From contig CAYRGQ010000003.1 in the NCBI GenBank assembly GCA_964423925.1, positions 106,308-170,307 on the forward strand: a stretch of 64,000 nt of DNA. Direction: 5' to 3'. Position 1 is the first letter of the stretch, and the number at the start of each line of letters is the position of its first letter. This stretch comes from CAYRGQ01 sp964423925. Its GTDB lineage: Bacteria > Bacteroidota > Bacteroidia > Sphingobacteriales > Sphingobacteriaceae. Below, piece by piece: positions 1 through 8,762 of the stretch. The notes below the pieces were generated by a model. That model saw nothing but the letters and a program-made list of their open reading frames with translations, searched no databases and was not told where the DNA came from. Position numbers and translations under genes: made by a program.

Positions 1-563
1 TATTGTTTCACCCGTTCGATGTAGTCGCCGGTACGGGTGTCTACTTTCACTCTATCGCCCTGGCTAATGAAAAGAGGCACTTTAATTTCGACGCCCGTTT
101 CTACGGTTGCAGCTTTCATTGCGCTTGTCGAAGTGTCCCCTTTTACTGCCGGTTCCGAGTAGGTCACTTCGAGCTCTACTGTGGCCGGCAATTGGGCCAT
201 TATCGGTTCGTCGCTTTCCATTGCGACGACCACCTGCATACCCTCCAACAAGAAGCGTGCCGAATTTCCAAATAGTTGCTTGGGGATGTTAAATTGCTCA
301 AACGACGTGTTGTCCATGACAACGAAAAAGTCGCCATCGTCGTAGAGGTATTGATAATCGTTCGTTTCTACGCGAGCAATTTCCACTTCCTCATCCGTAC
401 GGAAACGATACTCAACCAATTTGCCGGTGCGGACATTTCGCATCTTCGCTTGATAGAAAGCCCGAAGGTTTCCCGGAGTGCGGTGTATGTATTCTTCAAC
501 ACTCACAAGCTCCCCGTTGAAACGAAGAATATTGCCTGTTTTAACGTCCGATGCCTTTGCCAT
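1..563 (-). CDS. efp: Elongation factor P (last base of stop codon outside window)
   Basis: Translation factor that binds between the P and E sites and relieves ribosome stalling at polyproline. The protein starts MAKASDVKTGN and reads for 187 codons to the window edge; the last two visible bases are TA of a probable stop, so the gene is complete except for the final base and matches the usual 185-190 aa. The KOW-like N-terminal domain is followed by two OB domains ending in the typical GDRVKVDTRTGDYIERV segment. The domain I loop reads TPGNLRAF, so the tip position that is modified Lys or Arg in E. coli or Pseudomonas is Asn32 here. It is the last gene of the lpx cluster but has its own promoter at 596-626. 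Confidence 0.96.
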   Translation of the reverse strand, partial: MAKASDVKTGNILRFNGELVSVEEYIHRTPGNLRAFYQAKMRNVRTGKLVEYRFRTDEEVEIARVETNDYQYLYDDGDFFVVMDNTSFEQFNIPKQLFGNSARFLLEGMQVVVAMESDEPIMAQLPATVELEVTYSEPAVKGDTSTSAMKAATVETGVEIKVPLFISQGDRVKVDTRTGDYIERVKQ

Positions 564-595
564 AAATTGCTTTCTAAAGAGGTTAAATAATGTTG

Positions 596-626
596 CAAAG
601 ATATATTTTTTTCGAGTCGTGTCAAA
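596..626 (-). promoter_or_regulatory. Bacteroidota-type promoter of efp
   Basis: On the minus strand a TTG (623-625) is followed by 19 nt and then TATCTTTG (596-603), matching the Bacteroidota -33/-7 consensus TTTG-N19-TAnnTTTG. It lies 33 nt upstream of the efp start codon and inside the gap after the ABC ATPase gene, so efp can be transcribed apart from the lpx operon. Confidence 0.7.
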
Positions 627-670
627 GCGGCTGGATCAGAAACAGACCCAGAACAGCGATGCGCAAGGTG

Positions 671-1291
671 TCACGGCTTGTAGTCCATAATTTGAATGCG
701 GTGGTCGCAAAAGCGATATTCACGCTCTATGTTTGAGCATACGACAACGAGGCGGCCCTGGCTAGTGTCGGCGACGGCCTGCTCGTACCACGCTACCCCC
801 GCTTGGTCCAAGTTGGTCGTAGGCTCGTCGAGCAGCAGCATAGGCGTGTCCGAAAAGCAGGCTAGGGCCAGCTTGGCACGTTGCTTCATCCCGGACGAAA
901 AATGACGGATGAGCTTGTCCTTCGCCCGGGCCAATTCCATACGCTCGATGAGCGAATCGTCAGACATGCCATGTACGAATGATTTGTGCAGGCGATGGAA
1001 TTTCACATGCTCGGCTAGCGTCAGCTCGTCGACGAGTTCGAGATACGGCGCGGCATATGCTAAGTGGCGAAAGATATCGTCAACGCCAATAGACTGGCCC
1101 CCCAGTCTGAATTCCACCCGCCCTTCTGAGGGCGAGAGGTATCCCGAGAGGGTTTTAAGGAGCGTGGATTTTCCCGACCCGTTTGGCCCTAATACCGCAT
1201 AGCGTCCGCCCGCGGTGAAGCGGGCCGTGAGGCCCCGAAAAATCCACTCCTGGTCAAACCGACGTCCCGTATCGTGCAACTGGATTTCCAC
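671..1291 (-). CDS. ABC transporter ATP-binding protein (orphan, H-loop altered)
   Basis: A 206-residue single nucleotide-binding domain. Walker A is GPNGSGKST (about residues 35-43), the signature is FSSGMKQR and Walker B is MLLLDEPTTNLD. After Walker B the strand that normally ends in the switch histidine reads VVCSNIE, so Asn seems to replace His. The short length and compact signature resemble CcmA-like or Bacteroidota-specific small ABC ATPases. No permease lies next to it; the gene is 35 nt downstream of lpxA and in the same direction, so it is probably cotranscribed with the lipid A genes. The transported substrate cannot be inferred. Confidence 0.85.
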   Translation of the reverse strand: MEIQLHDTGRRFDQEWIFRGLTARFTAGGRYAVLGPNGSGKSTLLKTLSGYLSPSEGRVEFRLGGQSIGVDDIFRHLAYAAPYLELVDELTLAEHVKFHRLHKSFVHGMSDDSLIERMELARAKDKLIRHFSSGMKQRAKLALACFSDTPMLLLDEPTTNLDQAGVAWYEQAVADTSQGRLVVVCSNIEREYRFCDHRIQIMDYKP

Positions 1292-1326
1292 ATTTACCTC
1301 GCTTACGATTCGTTGAGTGAAGAGCG

Positions 1327-2121
1327 TTACAACATGCCTTTGCTTTGGCCAAACCCCTTCATCACGCCGCGGTTCGAGTTTCGGATAAAATCCAGGATTT
1401 CATCCCGCACTTCCGTGGGTTTGAAGTCCGTTTCGATAATGTCCAAACCTTTTGCCAGGTTGTTGTTCTTGACAAACAGCACACGGTAGATGTCCTGTAT
1501 TTCGTTGATTTGGCCGGAGGAAAAGCCTCGGCGCCGCAGTCCAACCGAGTTGATACCCACATAGGACAAAGGCTCGCGCGCGGCCTTTACAAACGGAGGC
1601 ACGTCCTTACGTACCAGCGATCCGCCCGAAATAAAGGCATGCGATCCGATGTGACAGAACTGGTGGACGGCTACCATTCCCGCCAGCACGACATAATCGC
1701 CCACGGTGATGTGTCCGGCCAGCGTACTGCTGTTGGAAAACACGCAATTGTCGCCCACCACGCAGTCATGCGCGATATGACTATACGCTTGGATCAGGCA
1801 GTTTTTGCCGATGACCGTTTTCCACTTGTCCTTGGTCCCACGGTTTACGGTTACGCATTCGCGTATCGTCGTGCCATCGCCTATCTCGGCGGTCGTCTCC
1901 TCCCCATCGAACTTTAAGTCTTGGGGGATGCCTGAAATTACGGCACCAGGGAAGATGCGGCAATTTCGACCAATCCGCGCACCATCCATAATCGTTACAT
2001 TCGATCCAATCCACGACCCTTCCTCGATGACCACGTCCTTATGAATGGTGACGAACGGTTCAATCACGACATTGCGGGCGATCTTAGCCTGCGGGTGGAT
2101 ATATGCCAACGGCTGTATCAT
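1327..2121 (-). CDS. lpxA: Acyl-ACP--UDP-N-acetylglucosamine O-acyltransferase
   Basis: First step of lipid A synthesis: transfers a 3-hydroxyacyl chain from ACP to UDP-GlcNAc in the cytoplasm. The 264 residues show hexapeptide repeats from the N terminus (IHPQAKIARNVVIEPFVTIHKDV) forming a left-handed beta helix, the catalytic region with AYSHIAHDC (the conserved His is in this segment), and an alpha-helical C-terminal domain. Length is normal for the family. Its ATG overlaps the lpxC-fabZ stop by 4 nt (ATGA), implying translational coupling. The gene order lpxD, lpxC-fabZ, lpxA is the standard Bacteroidota arrangement. Confidence 0.97.
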   Translation of the reverse strand: MIQPLAYIHPQAKIARNVVIEPFVTIHKDVVIEEGSWIGSNVTIMDGARIGRNCRIFPGAVISGIPQDLKFDGEETTAEIGDGTTIRECVTVNRGTKDKWKTVIGKNCLIQAYSHIAHDCVVGDNCVFSNSSTLAGHITVGDYVVLAGMVAVHQFCHIGSHAFISGGSLVRKDVPPFVKAAREPLSYVGINSVGLRRRGFSSGQINEIQDIYRVLFVKNNNLAKGLDIIETDFKPTEVRDEILDFIRNSNRGVMKGFGQSKGML

Positions 2122-3524
2122 GCTTCTGCTTCTTTTATTTTAACGATTTGTGCCATCAGTTCGGCCTCTACCACCACTTTCTCGCCCACCATGCCTACAC
2201 CCTTCATTTGGGCGATGCCGCGACGGATAGGTTCAAGCAGGTCGCACCGGAAGATGATCGTGTCGCCAGGGTAGACCTGCGCTCTAAAGCGTGCATTGTC
2301 AATCTTAAGGAAGAGCGTCAGGTAGTTTTCGGGATCTGGTACCGTGTTGAGCACCAAAATGCCTCCCGTCTGCGCCATTGACTCGATTTGCAGCACGCCA
2401 GGGAACACCGGTGCGCCGGGGAAGTGCCCTTGGAAAAGGTCCTCGTTCATCGTAACGTTTTTCAGTCCGACGACATGGGTCTTGGTCAATTCCAGGATTT
2501 TGTCTACGAGCAACATGGGCTGGCGGTGCGGCAGCACTTTCATGATCTGCACCGTGTCATAAACCGGCGGCATGTTCGGGTCGTAGACCTTCACATATTT
2601 TTTGCTTCGTTCTTTTTTAATATGTGCTTTGATCTTTTGAGCAAAAGCCACGTTGGCCGCATGACCGGGGCGCGCTGCCATGATATGGCCTTTGATGGGC
2701 TGCCCCACGAGTGCCAAGTCACCAATCATGTCCAACAGCTTGTGGCGGGCGGGTTCGTTTTGGTAGCGAAGCTCGATGTTGTTCAGGATGCCCTCCTTGG
2801 CTACACCGATGGCTTGGCGATTAAAGAGCTTCGCAATTTGACCGAGCTCGTCTTCACCTACCTCGCGATCTACCACGACAATGGCGTTGTTGAGGTCGCC
2901 ACCCTTGATCAGGTTGTTTTGCACCAGTGTCTCCAATTCGTGCAAAAAGCAGAACGTACGCGAGAACGCGATCTCTTTGCTGAATTCGCTGATGTTGCTG
3001 ATGGAGGCATGCTGGCTGCCCAACACGGGCGAGTTGAAATCGATCATGCAGGTAAATCGATATCCGTCTAACGGCATGGCTACCATTTCCACTTTCCGGT
3101 CCGGCTCAGTATGGTGTATGTTGTGCGGAACCTCATAAAAGTCGCGATCCGCCTGTTGCTCGAGAAAACCCGCATCCAGCAAGATCTTGACGAAAGGAGC
3201 CGAGCTGCCATCCATGATCGGCACTTCGGGCCCGTCAATATCGATCAGGATATTATCTATTTGAAGACCTACCAGGGCGGCCATCAGGTGCTCGATGGTG
3301 CTCACCGTGGCCCCGTTTTGCCCAATGGTGGTGCCGCGAGAGGTGTCAGTCACGTTGTCCGCATCCACGGCAATAATGGGCTGGTCAGGGAGGTCAATGC
3401 GCCTGAACTTGTACCAGTGGTTTTCTTCTGCTGGCTTCAGTGTCATCGACACGTTTTTGCCGGTGTGCAACCCGACGCCTGAGACGGTGATCTCGGAATT
3501 AATGGTTCGTTGTTTTTCGTTCAT
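2118..3524 (-). CDS. lpxC-fabZ: Fused UDP-3-O-acyl-GlcNAc deacetylase / 3-hydroxyacyl-ACP dehydratase
   Basis: A two-enzyme fusion of about 468 residues. The N-terminal two thirds is LpxC, the zinc deacetylase committing to lipid A synthesis (SGVGLHTGK at the start, TIEHLMAAL and the HKLLDMIGDL metal/catalytic motif). The C-terminal 150 residues are FabZ, the hotdog-fold dehydratase of fatty acid elongation (LPHRQPMLLVDKIL, then GHFPGAPVFPGVLQIE with the catalytic His and Glu). An in-frame ATG exists 33 nt further upstream, but alignment to LpxC favours the start at MNEKQRTINSE. The fusion is known in Bacteroidota and would link membrane phospholipid and lipid A supply. Confidence 0.97.
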   Translation of the reverse strand: MNEKQRTINSEITVSGVGLHTGKNVSMTLKPAEENHWYKFRRIDLPDQPIIAVDADNVTDTSRGTTIGQNGATVSTIEHLMAALVGLQIDNILIDIDGPEVPIMDGSSAPFVKILLDAGFLEQQADRDFYEVPHNIHHTEPDRKVEMVAMPLDGYRFTCMIDFNSPVLGSQHASISNISEFSKEIAFSRTFCFLHELETLVQNNLIKGGDLNNAIVVVDREVGEDELGQIAKLFNRQAIGVAKEGILNNIELRYQNEPARHKLLDMIGDLALVGQPIKGHIMAARPGHAANVAFAQKIKAHIKKERSKKYVKVYDPNMPPVYDTVQIMKVLPHRQPMLLVDKILELTKTHVVGLKNVTMNEDLFQGHFPGAPVFPGVLQIESMAQTGGILVLNTVPDPENYLTLFLKIDNARFRAQVYPGDTIIFRCDLLEPIRRGIAQMKGVGMVGEKVVVEAELMAQIVKIKEAEA

Positions 3525-3567
3525 TTTATTGTTTGCAATTCGGCCGCACCAAACCACGGGCGGGCCA

Positions 3568-4611
3568 TTACTTAGATTCTGATTCTACTTTGGAAAGGAG
3601 CTGTTCGAGCTGTTCGAGCCGCCGCTCAAGCTCCGGCAGCCTCGAATAGACGACTTGCGAACGCATTTGGGCATTATAGGGTGCCGCGGGCGTGCCCGAC
3701 CACTTTTTACCTTCTGCCACGATCGACTTATTTACGCCCGATTGCGCCTGTATTTGAGAACTCGGCGCAATGGTGATGTGTCCCACCACTCCTACTTGGC
3801 CGCCGATGACGGCGCGCTTGCCAATCTTTGTGCTGCCCGATACGCCCGATTGTGCGGCGATGACCGTATCATTGCCCACTTCTACGTTGTGTGCAATCTG
3901 GATCAGGTTGTCCAGCTTTACGCCCTGCCGAATGATAGTTGCGCCCATTGTGGCACGGTCAACCACCGTGTTTGCCCCAATTTCCACATTGTCTTCGATA
4001 ATCACGTTGCCGGTTTGGCTCACTTTGCGGTAGCTGCCATCCTCTTGGGGCGCATAACCGAAGCCATCGCTGCCAATGATGGTGCCGGAGTGGATGGTTA
4101 CGTTTTTTCCGATGACACAGTCAAAGTAGACAACGACGCCCGGAAAGAGGGTCGTGTCATCCCCTAACGTTACATTGTCGCCTACATAAACGTGGGGGTA
4201 TATCTTGCAGTTATTGCCAATGACGCAGTCCTTACCGATGTAGCTAAAGGCGCCGATATAGATGTTCTCGCCCAGCTTAGCGGTTTCATGCACGAACGAA
4301 GGCTCCTCGATTCCCGTTCTCTCCAGGCGTAGCCGGTTATACACGTCGAGCAAGGTAGAGAATGCCGAGTACGCATCCTTAACGCGAATCAGTGTGGGCG
4401 CTATGGCCTTGGTCACTTGGAGGCTGTCGTTAACGATCACAACGGACGCCTGGGTAGTATATAGGTAGGGCTCGTATTTGGGGTTGGAAAGAAACGACAG
4501 GCATCCCGCGCTTCCTTCTTCGATTTTCGCCAAACGCTCCACCGACACATCGGGGTTGCCTTCAATGGTTCCATCGATGAGTGTAGCTATTTGGTGTGCT
4601 GAAAATTGCAT
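3568..4611 (-). CDS. lpxD: UDP-3-O-(3-hydroxyacyl)glucosamine N-acyltransferase
   Basis: Third step of lipid A synthesis, adding an N-linked 3-hydroxyacyl chain. About 347 residues: an N-terminal uridine-binding domain (MQFSAHQIATLIDGTIEGN, then CLSFLSNPKYEPYLYTTQASVVIV), a long left-handed beta helix of hexapeptide repeats, the catalytic-region motif IQIAHNVEVG with its conserved His, and a C-terminal coiled helix rich in Glu/Leu. A start 7 codons upstream is possible but adds residues not expected in the family. It lies 43 nt upstream of lpxC-fabZ in the same operon. Confidence 0.96.
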   Translation of the reverse strand: MQFSAHQIATLIDGTIEGNPDVSVERLAKIEEGSAGCLSFLSNPKYEPYLYTTQASVVIVNDSLQVTKAIAPTLIRVKDAYSAFSTLLDVYNRLRLERTGIEEPSFVHETAKLGENIYIGAFSYIGKDCVIGNNCKIYPHVYVGDNVTLGDDTTLFPGVVVYFDCVIGKNVTIHSGTIIGSDGFGYAPQEDGSYRKVSQTGNVIIEDNVEIGANTVVDRATMGATIIRQGVKLDNLIQIAHNVEVGNDTVIAAQSGVSGSTKIGKRAVIGGQVGVVGHITIAPSSQIQAQSGVNKSIVAEGKKWSGTPAAPYNAQMRSQVVYSRLPELERRLEQLEQLLSKVESESK

Positions 4612-4640
4612 AACGTTTCTTTTTAATATCAACAGGCCCT

Positions 4641-5885
4641 CTACGCGGGCTTGCTGGTATCCAATAATTCCTTCGGAAAGGACAGGGCAAACTTCGTTAC
4701 TTTGCGCGACAGTGCCACTAAATTAGAGAGGTCGGAAGCGTCTAAGATATCTTGCAGGCTCCCGTCTTTCATACATATTTTAATGCTGCCCTCCGTCGGC
4801 TCATAGGCGCTGTTGGCGATTGCGTTTGTCCATACAAAGTAGTCCGCTAAATCCGGTTCTACCCCGAAGCGGCTAACCGCGTGCGCTTTTAGCTCGTTGA
4901 TGTGCTGCTGGTCCGGTTCAAGTCGATGCAGTTCAATATGGTACAATTTTCGCGCTATGAGGCGAGAGCACAGCATGCTCAGAATGGGGTCGCTATCGGT
5001 CGCCCAAACCTTAATGGCCGACCAAATATCTGTATCGTCCAAACGCGTAAAATGTGCTAAATGCGACACATCCTCCCGAAAATTTTGTTCGGTTACTCTA
5101 TTGCGCAAAAAATGTTCCAATGATGGCGAGGCGTACAAGGTTTTGTCATTTCCGTAGAGGGCCTTTGCCCTACGGAGGATGTTTAGCAGCATCTGCTCAG
5201 CGTTTATTACGGTTTTATGCAGGTACACTTGCCAATACATCAGCCTTCGGGCTATTAGGAAGTTCTCAACCGAGTAGATGCCTTTCTGCTCGACCACGAG
5301 CTCATTGTCCACTACATAGAGCATCTTGATAATACGGTCAAAGCTGATCACCCCCTCGGATACGCCCGTAAAAAAGCTGTCGCGATTGAGGTAATCCATC
5401 CGATCAATGTCAAGCTGTCCCGACACCAGCTGATGCAGAAAACGCTTGGGATACCGGTTTTGGAAAATGTCGATGGCGAGGGTCAGCCGCCCGTCAAACT
5501 GCTTATTGAGTTCGTCCATCATGAGCAATGACAAACACTCATGCGAGACGCCTTCAACCAAGGTGTGCTCGAGCGAGTGCGAAAAAGGCCCATGCCCCAC
5601 GTCGTGCAATAAAATGGCGACGAGCACGGCTTCTTCTTCCTGGGGGCTGATGTCTATTTGCTTGCTCCGCAACGTGTCGATGGCAAGCGTCATCAGGTGA
5701 AGGGCGCCCAGCGCGTGATGGAACCGCGTATGCAACGCGCCGGGATACACCAAATGAGACATGCTCAACTGCTTGATGTAACGCAGCCGCTGTAAAAAGG
5801 GGTGCTGGATTAAGTCAAATATAAAATCCGACGGGATTGTGATAAACCCATAGACCGGATCGTTTATTATCTTTTTCTTGTTCAA
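4641..5885 (-). CDS. HD-superfamily phosphohydrolase
   Basis: A 414-residue protein of the dGTPase-like/SamHD1-like HD family. Metal-binding motifs are visible as HTRFHHALGALH near residue 53 and LLHDVGHGPFSHSLEHT around residue 93, giving the H...HD...D set; the N terminus INDPVYGFITIP is characteristic of this widespread bacterial subgroup. It probably hydrolyses a nucleotide phosphate, but the substrate is unproven. It is the first gene of the lpx cluster (29 nt before lpxD), an order common in Bacteroidota, with a likely promoter at 5935-5942. Confidence 0.9.
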   Translation of the reverse strand: MNKKKIINDPVYGFITIPSDFIFDLIQHPFLQRLRYIKQLSMSHLVYPGALHTRFHHALGALHLMTLAIDTLRSKQIDISPQEEEAVLVAILLHDVGHGPFSHSLEHTLVEGVSHECLSLLMMDELNKQFDGRLTLAIDIFQNRYPKRFLHQLVSGQLDIDRMDYLNRDSFFTGVSEGVISFDRIIKMLYVVDNELVVEQKGIYSVENFLIARRLMYWQVYLHKTVINAEQMLLNILRRAKALYGNDKTLYASPSLEHFLRNRVTEQNFREDVSHLAHFTRLDDTDIWSAIKVWATDSDPILSMLCSRLIARKLYHIELHRLEPDQQHINELKAHAVSRFGVEPDLADYFVWTNAIANSAYEPTEGSIKICMKDGSLQDILDASDLSNLVALSRKVTKFALSFPKELLDTSKPA

Positions 5886-5934
5886 TCTAATGTCCCAACG
5901 GCGACCGAGGGAAAGCCGTATTTTTTGAATAGTG

Positions 5935-5942
5935 CAAAGATA
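5935..5942 (-). promoter_or_regulatory. Probable -7 element for the HD-lpx operon
   Basis: The plus strand reads CAAAGATA, that is TATCTTTG on the minus strand, 49 nt upstream of the HD gene start. I see no convincing TTG at the -33 position, so this rests on the -7 match and its location in the divergent gap to porX. Confidence 0.45.
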
Positions 5943-6110
5943 GCATTGTCCCCTGTTAATTTATGTTAAAAATTGCCCTAAAAGCTAACTTTTACCTATG
6001 TTCGTGTTGATAAATCGGCCACGTTCGGGGCCGATTGCGGCGGTCCAACGCCTGCAACGGACTGCCCGCCAATACCCCGTTGGGACGGGCAGGCCACTAG
6101 AACGAAAACT

Positions 6111-7664
6111 ATGCGAGACGCAAATATACTTTGGGCAGATGATGAAATCGACCTGTTGAGGCCACACATCATGTTGCTTAATGAACGAGGATATGAGGTG
6201 AAAACCGTGACGAACGGTCATGATGCGGTAGATGAATTCAAGAAAGGGCATTTCGACTTGGTATTCCTGGACGAAAACATGCCCGGTTTGACGGGCCTCG
6301 AAACCCTCAGCGAGCTCAAAAACATCAACCCCACCGTTCCCATGGTGCTGGTCACCAAAAATGAGGAAGAGCACTTAATGGAAGACGCGATTGGGTTTAA
6401 GATTGACGACTACCTGATCAAGCCGGTAAATCCAAAGCAAATTCTCCTTACCATCAAAAAGCTGACGGAAAACAAGCGTTTGGTCAGCGAAAAGACGTCT
6501 ATGGCCTACCAGCAGGATTTTCGAAACTTAGGTATGATCCTGAACGACAACCTGGACCACGAGCAGTGGACCGAAACCTACAAAAAACTAATTTTTTGGG
6601 AATTGTCGCTCGAAAAGCTGGAAGACGGCGGCATGCACGAGATCCTGACGATGCAAAAGGCGGAGGCCAATATGCAATTCTCCAAGTTTGTGGAGAAAAG
6701 CTACTTGGGGTGGGTCAACGGGGGCGAAAATGCACCTACGCTCTCGCATCAACTTTTTCAACGTAAGGTATTCCCCCAACTACAACAGGGGCAGCCCACT
6801 TTTTTCTTCCTCATCGACAACCTGCGCTATGATCAGTGGCGTGTTATCAATGACGTGATTACCAATTACTTTAGGCTGGAGGAAGAAAGCAGTTATTATT
6901 CGATCCTTCCGACAGCGACGCAGTACGCGCGTAACGCGATTTTTAGCGGTATGATGCCCCTGGAGATGGAAAAGCGTTTTCCAGGCCTGTGGCAGAACGA
7001 TGAAGACGAGGGTGGAAAGAACTTGCACGAAGACAAGTTCCTTGCCGACCAGATTAAGCGGATGTACCGGAAGGAGATCAAGCATTCGTATCACAAGATA
7101 CTGACGCTGGAGCAAGGGCGCGACATTACGGAAAACCTGAGCAACTTGATGAGTAACGACTTAAATGTGTTGGTATACAACTTTGTCGATATGCTCTCGC
7201 ATGCCCGTACCGATATGGCCATGATTCGTGAGCTCGCCAATGACGAAGCGGCGTATCGATCGCTGACGTTGTCTTGGTTCGAACATTCGCCGCTCTTGGA
7301 AGCATTGAAATGGCTGGCGCAAAAACAGGTGCGCGTTATTATTACGACTGACCACGGCACCATACGCGTAAAGAATGCCAGCAAGGTGATCGGGGATCGG
7401 AATACGAACACGAACCTGCGCTACAAGCAGGGCAAAAACCTCAATTACGTCGACAAGGACGTATTCCACATCAAGAACCCGCACGATGCGATGTTACCCA
7501 AGCTGCATGTTAGCTCCAGCTTCATTTTCGCTAAGGAGGCCACCTATTTTGTCTATCCTAATAACTATAACCATTTCGTCAATTATTTCAACGAGACATT
7601 CCAACACGGAGGGATTTCGCTTGAAGAGATGGTGATTCCCATCGCAACCTACACGACAAAGTAA
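6111..7664 (+). CDS. porX: PorX-type response regulator with PglZ domain
   Basis: Two-component effector of 517 residues. Residues 1-120 are a receiver domain with acidic pocket DD at 10-11, phospho-acceptor Asp54 in LVFLDENMPG and conserved Lys in LIKPVNPK. Residues from about 200 on form an alkaline-phosphatase-fold PglZ domain: FFFLIDNLRYDQWR carries a metal Asp, LPTATQYARNAIFSGM (266-281) the nucleophilic Thr, and ITTDHGTIRVK the second metal Asp-His. In Porphyromonas and Flavobacterium, PorX acts with kinase PorY to control the type IX secretion system and cleaves oligonucleotide messengers. No porY or T9SS genes are in this window. Divergent from the HD-lpx operon. Confidence 0.93.
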   Translation: MRDANILWADDEIDLLRPHIMLLNERGYEVKTVTNGHDAVDEFKKGHFDLVFLDENMPGLTGLETLSELKNINPTVPMVLVTKNEEEHLMEDAIGFKIDDYLIKPVNPKQILLTIKKLTENKRLVSEKTSMAYQQDFRNLGMILNDNLDHEQWTETYKKLIFWELSLEKLEDGGMHEILTMQKAEANMQFSKFVEKSYLGWVNGGENAPTLSHQLFQRKVFPQLQQGQPTFFFLIDNLRYDQWRVINDVITNYFRLEEESSYYSILPTATQYARNAIFSGMMPLEMEKRFPGLWQNDEDEGGKNLHEDKFLADQIKRMYRKEIKHSYHKILTLEQGRDITENLSNLMSNDLNVLVYNFVDMLSHARTDMAMIRELANDEAAYRSLTLSWFEHSPLLEALKWLAQKQVRVIITTDHGTIRVKNASKVIGDRNTNTNLRYKQGKNLNYVDKDVFHIKNPHDAMLPKLHVSSSFIFAKEATYFVYPNNYNHFVNYFNETFQHGGISLEEMVIPIATYTTK

Positions 7665-7673
7665 GCGAAAGCG

Positions 7674-7681
7674 TATCTTTG
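7674..7681 (+). promoter_or_regulatory. -7 element directly before tsaE
   Basis: TATCTTTG matches the Bacteroidota -7 consensus and ends 4 nt before the tsaE ATG, so a transcript starting at the usual distance would have almost no leader. It lies just downstream of the porX stop. No clear -33 TTG is seen. Confidence 0.45.
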
Positions 7682-7685
7682 CGAC

Positions 7686-8096
7686 ATGGATATCCGTGTC
7701 GAGGACGTAGATGGTCTGCCCGAGGCGGCCCGGCAAATCTTAGCCGGGTGGGCCGCTAAGCGTGTATTTCTTTTCTTCGCCGAGATGGGCGCTGGAAAGA
7801 CGACGCTTATCAAGGCCCTTTGCAGCGAGTTGGGGGTGGAGGAAAGCACCTCCAGCCCGACCTTTTCAATCGTTAATGAATACGCGTCTAACCAGGGGCC
7901 GGTGTACCATTTTGACTTTTATCGCTTAAAATCCGAACAGGAAGCATACGATATGGGGTACGAAGAGTATTTCTATTCGGGTCACTACTGTTTCGTGGAA
8001 TGGCCCGAAAAAATCGAAGGCTTATTGCCTGAGGATGCCGCGCATGTGCATATATCCATAGCAGCAGATGGAGTCCGCGTGATTTCTCTCTCTTAA
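7686..8096 (+). CDS. tsaE: tRNA t6A biosynthesis ATPase TsaE
   Basis: ATPase partner of TsaD/TsaB in making N6-threonylcarbamoyladenosine at position 37 of ANN-decoding tRNAs. At 136 residues it is of typical size. Walker A is FFAEMGAGKTTLIKAL (about residues 31-46), the switch-like segment SSPTFSIVNEY follows, then YHFDFYRL and FVEWPEKI, all hallmarks of the family. It begins 21 nt after porX. The close -7 element suggests its own, possibly leaderless, mRNA. Confidence 0.95.
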   Translation: MDIRVEDVDGLPEAARQILAGWAAKRVFLFFAEMGAGKTTLIKALCSELGVEESTSSPTFSIVNEYASNQGPVYHFDFYRLKSEQEAYDMGYEEYFYSGHYCFVEWPEKIEGLLPEDAAHVHISIAADGVRVISLS

Positions 8097-8219
8097 GCTA
8101 ACCGCTTTTCGTTCAGGACTAAACCTTATCCTGGACGCATTTTTGGGACTTTTTTTGTTTTCCCGAAGCAACCTTTTCGGGGCTTTCTGCATCTTCATAG
8201 AAAACACAATTCGCAAACA

Positions 8220-8762
8220 TTGGAGCAGACAGTTACGCTAGAGCAGGTATTCGAAAGAAGTAGGCTGGGAGATCGGCGCGCACAAGAGCAACTGTACCGT
8301 TACTTTGCCAGCAAGATGCTGGGCGTATGCATGCGTTATGCCCAAAGCACGTTTGAAGCTGAGGACATGCTTCAAACCGGTTTTGTGAAGGTATTCGCAG
8401 CCCTCCCCGGTTTTCGCGGTGATGGTTCCATCGAAGGATGGATTAGAAGGATTATCGTGAACACCGCTATTTCGACGTATCGCCAAAACACGCGAATGGA
8501 AACGGAAGGCTGGCAGGAAGGACATGACGCCGTGCACGCCTACGAACTGCAGCACCTGGAGCACGAAGACTTACTGCGTTTGGTGCGAGCTTTGCCCGAT
8601 GGATATCGTATCGTGTTTAACCTGTACGCGATCGAAGGGTATTCGCACAAGGAAATCTCAGCGATGCTTGGCATCAGCGAAGGCGCGTCCAAATCACAAT
8701 TGTCGCGCGCTAGAAAATGGTTGCAAAACAGGATACTACAGGTAGAAGGAGGAAAAGTATGA
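8220..8762 (+). CDS. ECF-type RNA polymerase sigma factor
   Basis: A 180-residue sigma-70 family factor with only regions 2 and 4. Region 2 runs from LYRYFASKMLGVCMRYAQSTFEAEDMLQTGFVKVF (residues 25-60) and the region 4 helix-turn-helix is LPDGYRIVFNLYAIEGYSHKEISAMLGISEGASKSQLSRAR. The best start is TTG at 8220; no ATG lies upstream in frame at a sensible distance. The gene overlaps the next one by 4 nt (ATGA), which couples it to the membrane protein that probably acts as its partner. Confidence 0.88.
   Translation: MEQTVTLEQVFERSRLGDRRAQEQLYRYFASKMLGVCMRYAQSTFEAEDMLQTGFVKVFAALPGFRGDGSIEGWIRRIIVNTAISTYRQNTRMETEGWQEGHDAVHAYELQHLEHEDLLRLVRALPDGYRIVFNLYAIEGYSHKEISAMLGISEGASKSQLSRARKWLQNRILQVEGGKV

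Noticed and set aside
2388..3071. Long plus-strand ORF (227 aa) opposite lpxC-fabZ
   Set aside because: Antisense shadow of a secure gene.
8130..8185. CCCGAA/TTCGGG hairpin before the sigma gene as a terminator for tsaE
   Set aside because: The stem is short and the T stretch is on the wrong side; not strong enough to call.
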